This document shows, piece by piece, positions 57,411-64,000 of a DNA stretch of 64,000 bases. The stretch covers positions 24,066,787 through 24,130,786 of the forward strand of contig OZ038457.1 of the NCBI GenBank assembly GCA_964036195.1. The letters are read 5' to 3'. The notes under the pieces are model-generated. The model had not been told where the DNA came from. It ran no database searches and was given only the letters and a program-made list of their open reading frames with translations. Numbering within the stretch: position 1 is the stretch's first letter; each line of letters opens with the position of its first letter. A program made the position numbers and the translations under genes. This DNA comes from Sphaerolaimus hirsutus (lineage: Eukaryota > Nematoda > Chromadorea > Monhysterida > Sphaerolaimidae).

Positions 57411-57530
57411 CAGGGGTAGCAAGGGGGGGGGGGGGGTTACCCCCCTCCAAACCGCCCAGCTATCTATCTATCTCGGAGGCCTCTCAGCTGTCTATCCAAC
57501 CCCCGGGGGTCAAAATGTAGAATACCCCTG
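57411..57530. mobile_element. Short hAT element, GATAGATAGC family
   Basis: It has a perfect 8-bp duplication, CGGTCAAC (57403 and 57531). Ends are CAGGGGTAGC and AATACCCCTG. Only 120 bp, containing CAGCTATCTATCTATC; a deleted form of the 56501 family. Confidence 0.8.
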
Positions 57531-57927
57531 CGGTCAACAGCTGAAGCCTCTTCACTCCAGTGTTAATTTCTTATTTACAAATAATTGGGTTTTTACTTCT
57601 CCACTTGCGGGTCAGCTGTGGACAAAGACAGAATTTTGTCAAAACATAAATTTAAGGAAAATTGTAAAATGATTATCAAAGTGGCAAAGTGCCCATGTGC
57701 CAATTCAGCACGTGGATAGATGACAAGAAAAGTAGCATAACCGTTTTATTTGTGAATCTATAAGAGCGCAGTCAAGCACAGGCTTACTAGCGCACTTGTC
57801 AAATACTAATTGCTCCAGATAATTATGGGTCCGAACACACTAGTTGACATCAAAATTCGTGTCAATTAAATTCAACTAAATTTTGGTTTGTCATGTGATT
57901 TTAACTTTCCTGTGTGATAGAGTATAT
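57531..57927. other. AAGTGACAAG words, unassigned
   Basis: 57590-57760 includes GTGCCAATTCAGCACGTGGA, which resembles 37745. The rest is featureless. Confidence 0.35.
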
Positions 57928-59939
57928 TTGAGGCGTCCAATTCTAAAAGTCGACAAGTCCAAATATGAAAATTTCGAGTTAGGCCCGGAAACGTCATCTG
58001 GGGCTACTTCCGCACATTTTTCATCATTTTCCATAAATTTTTTGACCTCACATGCCCATATGGCATAGTGCCAAATTCGACTTTTTGGGGAAAAATGCAA
58101 AAAATTTGGGCAAGAAGTCGACAAGTCCACATAGTTTTGGGCTAAAAGTCGACAAGTCCATCCTGCGCATCCTTTTTTTATGGAAAAAAAACGCAAGAAA
58201 TGTGATAAGTCCACTATGGGCACCGATTTCTAAAAGTCGAGAAGCGCATAAATTTCCCATAAGGGAGGCGCAACCATAGGGGATTTTGGGGTTAGCATTT
58301 TAGGGGGGGGGGGTTAACCTGCCGGCGCGTGCTAATAACTCGGGAACCGCTTGGCGAAAAATGTTGAAATTTGGATATGATATAGTTCTAGGTTGGAGCT
58401 ACGCACAATTTTGACGATTTTTTTCTACGACCCCCCAGACCGGAGATAGGGGGGGTCTATAAAAACACTGTCATTTGCGTTTTTTTGGGTGTCGCAGAGA
58501 ACATGCAAACTATGAACATCAATAGCTCGGTCATTTATGAACCGATTTTAGTCATTAAAATGTTAAAATGATCACAAATGTTCGGAGAGTTCATTTCTGA
58601 GGTCAAATCGGAGATACACATTTGTTTATATATCGATTTAGCCCGATTTCGAAATGCAAAATTTCCGCAAAAGTTTGCTTTTTGAACATGCTATCCTATT
58701 CTCCTGATCGAGAGAAACTCAATGAAACAAAAATGAGATCGATATCTCTTTCCGAACAAAAGTTATGGCGCTTCAAACTTTTCCCTCCCATCCACATAAA
58801 TAACCACATGCATGCAACTTCAAAACTCCATATCTCGGCCATTTCTCAGCCGATATTCACTTATGAACACTTAAAATGATCAGAATAACATGGAGATTTC
58901 ATTTTTGGGACAAGATTATCCGTATTTTGCAGCAGATTTCCCATACAAGCAAATAATGCGAACTCTTGAATTAAATTGTCATAATGAAAATGCATACAAA
59001 TAAACTGTGGATAAAAATGATATCTACATGTTGTTCTGATCATTTTAAGTGTTCGTCAGTGAAAATCGGCTCAGAAATGGAAGTTTTGAAGTTGCATGCA
59101 TGTGGTTAATTATGTGGATGGGAGGGAAAAGTTTGAAGCGCCATAACTTCTGATCGGAAAGAGATATCGACCTCATTTTTGTTTCATTGAGTTTCTCTCG
59201 ATTAGGAGAATAGAATAGCATGTTCTAAAAGCAAACTTTTGCGGAAATTTTGCATTTCGTAATCGGGCTAAATCTATATATAAACAAATGTGTATCTCCG
59301 ATTTGACCACAGAAATGCACTCTCCGAACATTTGTGATCATTTTAACATTTTAATGACTAAAATCGGTTCACAAATGACCGAGATATTGATGTTCAAAGT
59401 TTGCATGTTCTCGGTGACACCCAAAAAAACGCAAATGACAGTGTTTTTATAGACCCCCCCTATCTCCGGTCTGGGGGGTCGTAGAAAAAAATCGTCAAAA
59501 TTGTGCGTAGCCCCAACCTAGAACTATATCATATCCAAATTTCAACATTTTTCGCCAAGCGGTTCCCGAGTTATTAGCACGCGCCGGCAGGTTAACCCCC
59601 CCCCCCTAAAATGGTAACCCCAAAATCCCCTATGGGCGCAACGCGGGCGGGAACAAAAATGTTCGCGCGTGCAAGAGGGCGACAAGTCCATTTCCCTCCC
59701 AAAAACAGTTTTGCTCTGACCGAATGGAATTTTATGGACACCCCATTTTTCACATATACGTTGAGATTTGGGGCTGAAAATTTGACACTTTATTGTCAAC
59801 ATATGGAACTTAATGAACAGCATGAGAGAGCCAAATTGGACACGCACCACGGGCCTGGAATTGGGTTTGAAACTTAAAATGCGATTTACTCAAAATCACA
59901 TGATGTGGACTTGTCGACTTTTAGAATTAGACGCCTCAA
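57928..59939. mobile_element. GTCGACAAGTCC-end element interrupted by a hairpin hAT
   Basis: TTGAGGCGTCCAATTC to GAATTAGACGCCTCAA, homologous along its length to 21175-21816. Subtracting the insertion 58275-59634 and one 8-bp duplication leaves 644 bp, against 642 bp in the intact copy. Confidence 0.8.
58275..59634. mobile_element. 1.36-kb hairpin hAT element
   Basis: It has a perfect 8-bp duplication, GGCGCAAC (58267 and 59635). Ends are CATAGGGGATTTTGGGGTT and AACCCCAAAATCCCCTATG. The arms, each roughly 620 bp, are near-perfect reverse complements (for example CCGGCGCGTGCTAATAACTC pairs with GAGTTATTAGCACGCGCCGG) around a loop of about 130 bp at 58895-59025. No coding capacity. Confidence 0.88.
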
Positions 59940-60460
59940 TTATATTGTCGTGAAACTTAATTTACATTGTTTCTGATAAGTGCGATGCTTCTAGACTTTT
60001 TTAATGTTATTTAGTTACCATACAGTTGACATGAATTCGCGATGTCAACTAATGTATCTGGGCCCATTGATGCTTACTTTGAGTCTTGAGAGAATTGACT
60101 TGGCTGAAAACTAAAACTGTTTGTTTTGACCTGAATTTCATAAAGTCATTTATAAATATTCCACCAGACAAATAAATATGTTCTGACAGGAGTTTTTCTA
60201 TCACAAACGTGACCTGCTCAATTTGTGTCACAAAAAATGAATGGCTTTTCAAATGATGACATGAGTGCCTTGAATATAGATAATAAAGATGGTTGCTATT
60301 TTACCTCTATTTAAATATTCAGTGTCAAAAAAGCCACTGCATTCATAATTCACTGTTTGACCAGTGGCGAAACATTTTCACTGCATTTGCTATAGTCTCA
60401 TCTTACCACCAGAAACAGCTGATTTGAAAATAAATATTAAGATAAAATTACAGGTATACG
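59940..60460. other. Unassigned AT-rich DNA
   Basis: No exon or repeat end was recognised. Confidence 0.35.
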
Positions 60461-60462
60461 CG

Positions 60463-60650
60463 ACAGACATCACACCTAGTATTAAAACCTACCATAACCC
60501 ATCTGAATAATGAACCAAAATTTTTACAGTTTTTTATCATTTTATGTCGTTTTTACTATGGAATAATTAATTACGAAATTTATCACAAGATTTTATTCAA
60601 TAAATTATGGAAGGTTTTCATACTAGGTGTGCCGTCCGCCGAGTATATGT
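60463..60650. repeat. CTCGGCGGACGGCAC terminal-repeat family copy
   Basis: CAGACATCACACCTAGTATT and AACCTACCATAACCCATC at the left pair with ATTATGGAAGGTTTTCATAC and CTAGGTGTGCCGTCCGCCGA at the right. About 190 bp, palindromic. Confidence 0.6.
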
Positions 60651-61667
60651 GTAAAATACATAGCTTCCATAATGTTTTCTGCCAGAACTCATGCAACCTG
60701 GAAAAAAATTATACAAAAGAACTATTCCATAAATCAGGTCATAAATTTCAACTGGTTGCCTAGTGCAAATGCACATAAAAAATGAAAAAGGGCACATTGT
60801 TAACCATAAATTTCAAACCATAGCAAAATCCATATGAATAAAGAAATTACATTCTGTACAGAGTTTCCAAATATAGAAACTTTGGTGCAAAAAGAATATT
60901 GGTGCAAAAATAGCACATTGCTAACCATAAATTCCAAGACACCATTAACAAAAAAAACATACTGTATTGAGTTACATATATTTAAAAACCTAGATAGTAA
61001 AGCAGTGGCAAGCTAGAATTGGGAAACAGTCAGTAATAGAACAGTCAGTAATAGAACTGCAACAAAACAGGTGTGTCACTTAAAAAGTGAAGTGCATTTG
61101 TGGGCTGCACTGATTGCAAAGTTTGTTTCATTGGATTTGGACTGTCACTGGGAGAATTTTGCTAAATTTTTCCTCAGTACATATGCACTGAAAATGGTCT
61201 AACTATATGTTCATCAAATGTAAATATTTGCATTAACAAAATGGAATATCAAATGATGTGGAAAATGGATTTTGATTGATGGAATTATTACATTGGGCTA
61301 ACAGGCCTCACATCTTTTTCATTTGTTGGGAAAACCCATGAAACATGATCAAATGCAAACAGAAATGATGTAACAATACCTGTGATGTGACACACTGCAA
61401 ATGTGTACATATTTATTTAACCACCTGCTAACACCTTCAAATGTGTTCACTGCAGATATATTTGCATCCTTTCAGTGCATTTAAAAAATGCATTGAAAGG
61501 TTTATTTGTTCATGCAGTTCATTGCACATAAACATTCAAGAGTGAATACAGCGGTTTGTTTTAGATAGAGAAAATGCAAATTATAATAATAGCAAAATGT
61601 TGAAATAAATTTGAATTCAATTGTAATTTTTGTCTAAATGTGTTTGTTTCAAACATGTATTCACATT
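60651..61667. other. Unassigned AT-rich DNA
   Basis: No coding signal; a local duplication of GGTGCAAAAA...GCACATTG with ACCATAAATT occurs at 60790-60960. Confidence 0.35.
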
Positions 61668-62109
61668 TAGGGTTCAAACGGGATCTCGATCCCGGATCCC
61701 GTGAAATTCCGGGATTTCGCAGTCCCGATCCCGAAACCCCAATCCCGAAACCCCAATCCCGATCCCGAAATCCAAAAATACCAATCCCGATCCCGTTCCC
61801 GAAAACTTTCAAATACCGATCCCGAGAATCTCCCAAGTCCGGGATCCCGATCCCGGAAAAAATAGTGGAAATTATAAAAAGTGAAAAAAATGACATTTTT
61901 GCGTGCAAAAATGTGTACGCAAACCCGCAGCGTCCATTTTATGTCACTTTTCTGGCATCCAACAGTGTTTTGAGACCTTCATGAACAACTGTGAATGCCA
62001 GAACAGTGACGAAAATCTCTATCCCTAGACCCCAATCCCGATCCCGAAAAAAATGCCGATTCCGAAACCCCAATCCCGATCCCGAAAAGTCAATCCCGTT
62101 TGAACCCTA
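61668..62109. mobile_element. hAT element, GGGATCCCGATC-word family
   Basis: It has a perfect 8-bp duplication, TTCACATT (61660 and 62110). Ends are TAGGGTTCAAACGGGATC and TCAATCCCGTTTGAACCCTA. Arms are CCCGATCCCGAAACCCCAAT words; the 170-bp centre is unassigned. The open frames here are read-through of the words. Confidence 0.88.
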
Positions 62110-63588
62110 TTCACATTTGCGTCAAACTGGAACCGAGCCCTGGCGCAGGTCGTCCGATTCACGTGGAAATCTTTTTACATCCTAGTGCCAAAATGTTTCA
62201 TGCGAGAAGAGAATGTACATCCACGACACAACATGAATATTCATTTTCACCATGCCTACCATTAAAAAAAAACTGAAAGTGCATCAAAAGTGGGCGGAAA
62301 TGCAAACTTTGAGCAGGAGCATGGGTGGAAATTTGGGAAAAAAAATTTTGAACACCAAACTCGTCACATGTTAAGATAACCACACTATGCTGATATAGGC
62401 TGAAAGTTTTATTATTCCATAACAATTTCCTCCAATGTGCCACTTTGAGGCAAGTGTGCAGCACTACTCAGGATATCCATCTCTTTGGGTTATTTGAGTA
62501 TTTGTTGTTTTTTTATCATTGCAAGGGGCAATTTAGAAAATGGTTTCTACACAGCAACAAAAAAACAGCAATAATTTTCAACTAGGTGTATGTTGAGCAG
62601 TATAAATAAATTTTATGTTGCACTTGCAGCACACATCAAATTGAGATATGTTCATAATTTTGATGAATTTTCACACTATTATTCTCTGGCATTGAGTGAT
62701 GAATCTGCCAGCAAATTCTGTGTGCATTTATGTACATTTTCTTACCTACATAATAGGTATGTATTTACTATGCACATCTTATTTCACATAGAAATTTCTT
62801 TGGGGGAAGATATTTATAGCTCTTGTGGGCATTGGCAGGCAGCATTTCTTAAGGGGCTTTTGGATGTGTAAATAAGGATAATAGGTATATATTTATCTAG
62901 ACTGTACTGGATTGAATTTTTGAAAAGCAGTAATCTAGCCAAAAATATAAATTGCGTAAATGGGTTTCATAAATACTCCATATCCATACCCAATTTGGAA
63001 AAGTGCCAAACTTCACTATAGACAACATCAGTTCACCGCAAATTTGTCAGCTTTAAAATATGTTGTCTGGGTGCAAATTAGGTTGCAACTTTGGTTATTG
63101 GTTTATAATGGAAGCAGCTGCACTTTTATTCAGTAAATAAATACTCGGAAACTAAATACATAAGCGTGTGCGAGATTTTATTACTAATCTTGTACGCAGT
63201 TTTAATGTATTTATTCAAGTGGCATAAAGTGGAATAAATATAAATAAAATTCATATGGCGGACACATTTTGCGGGCTGCATAAATCCTCCCTTTTATATA
63301 TTCAAAGATGAATGGAATTTCATTATGTTTGTCATGTGATTGTTGTTTTCCAACGATATGTTTTTGTGTGCGAACAATTTCGATAACGCGTGTTTGTCGC
63401 GTGAATATTTTAGTGATGTTCAATAAAAAAATAGTTGAAATAATTCGATAAAAAAGATTGATCACTGTATGTAACGATGATGCACCATTAAAATGACATA
63501 AAACTACAAATGTGCGTGTGATGCGCGGTGAAGTGTCGTGAAGTAATTACATGCCGCAGCGGTGTTTCGTGGTGAACAATATTTAAGT
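62110..63588. other. Unassigned DNA
   Basis: Two frames look mildly protein-like (plus strand 62590-62760; minus strand 63211-63465), but neither has convincing splice sites and the second overlaps GGCGGACACA...GCGGGCTGCA repeat words. Confidence 0.3.
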
Positions 63589-64000
63589 CAGTGGCGTAGC
63601 CAGGGGGGGGGGCGGGGGGGGCGGCCGCCCCCCCCTCTCCGGGGTGGGACATGGAAATGTAAGGAAATGTGTTCTCCTGCAACGATTTCGGGGTCAATTT
63701 TCAAAAATTTTGCGCGCAAGCGCGCATTTTTGCTTCACATTACAGGCATTTTTACTTCACAGGTTTCGATTGCCTCAAGCTGGGTTAAAATGCACTCAAT
63801 TGTGTCCATGTCGCTGTATATGTACCTATGTAAATTACATACATTTACAGCGGTATGTGACGCCAATGGCGCCATATCGCGGCGCCTACGAATGGCGCCA
63901 ACACCATGGCGTGGCGCCTACGAGTGGCGCCAGCGCCATGGCGCCAATTCCCTACTATAGGTGTCAAATTTTAGGGGGGGGGCGCCGCCCCCCCCCGTTC
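63589..64000. mobile_element. hAT element, CAGTGGCGTAGCC end, runs off the window
   Basis: The start CAGTGGCGTAGCCAGGGG is a common animal hAT terminus. The left flank ATTTAAGT should recur after its right end, outside the window. 63869-63950 is a block of GGCGCC words (ATGGCGCCAACACCATGGCG), and C/G runs reappear at 63973. Confidence 0.65.

Noticed and set aside
61640-62185. Pro/Arg/Ile repeat frames that look like an antifreeze- or collagen-like protein
   Set aside because: They lie wholly in the GGGATCCCGATC-word hAT element with its own 8-bp duplication.
63211-63465. Minus-strand 84-codon frame as a gene
   Set aside because: No splice sites or start support; it overlaps GGCGGACACA/GCGGGCTGCA repeat words and ends near A/T-rich sequence.
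1-64000. tRNA, rRNA or autonomous transposase genes
   Set aside because: No cloverleaf, rRNA core or transposase/reverse transcriptase motif was recognised by eye; a covariance-model and profile search would be decisive.

Overview
This is a gene-poor, AT-rich piece of a nuclear animal genome. No reading frame reaches bacterial length. Coding sequence occurs only as short exons bounded by AG/GT. Most of the window is layered transposon debris. The two recognisable genes, a nucleolar WD40 protein (RRP9/U3-55K) and a cysteine-rich GDNF-receptor-like protein, indicate a metazoan. I cannot name the species. None of this was checked against a database.

Genes. (1) A plus-strand gene with cysteine modules of the GDNF-receptor (GFR) alpha type: exons at 31556-31706, 32482-32633, 32783-32897, 35698-36013 and 37302-37471, with a poly(A) signal at 37595. 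Phases match across all four introns. Its 5' exons were not found. (2) The 5' half of RRP9 on the plus strand: exons at 47364-47513, 48263-48418, 50012-50186, 50762-50892 and 51763-51855, again with matching phases. The remaining WD40 repeats were not found in the window. (3) A minus-strand 3' gene end, exons 40538-40661 and 39098-39243, phase-compatible, family unknown. (4) A minus-strand start exon at 54806-54974 with a splice donor, perhaps joined to a Cys-cluster exon at 53176-53279. (5) Isolated plus-strand start-exon candidates at 28499, 12371 and 41464.

Mobile DNA. Two non-autonomous systems dominate. The first is a large cohort of hAT-type elements. They have 8-bp target duplications and termini with A at position 2 and G at position 5, such as TAGGG, CAGAG, TAGTG and TAACG. 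Each family has subterminal regions built from one short word repeated in inverted orientation at the two ends. Observed words include AGCGCC, GGCACC, ACGTTT, ACACTT, CGATATT, CCGTTT, GGGATCC, AAAATAAAAT, TTCGAA and TTTCTGTG. I found exact or near-exact 8-bp duplications for 19 of them. The second system is a TA-flanked miniature element family with ends CCGTATTTCCTCGAAATA and C/G runs, present about 20 times, including a roughly 551-bp triple tandem array (45488-47031). No transposase gene is visible.

Layout. 1-28 kb is repeats and unassigned sequence. 28.5-37.6 kb holds a start exon and the GFR-like gene, whose introns carry nested insertions. 38-46 kb is the minus-strand gene end plus repeats. 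47-52 kb is RRP9, with a transposon in most introns. 52-64 kb is dense insertions, including a 1.36-kb hairpin element inserted into an older element that also exists uninterrupted at 21175-21816.
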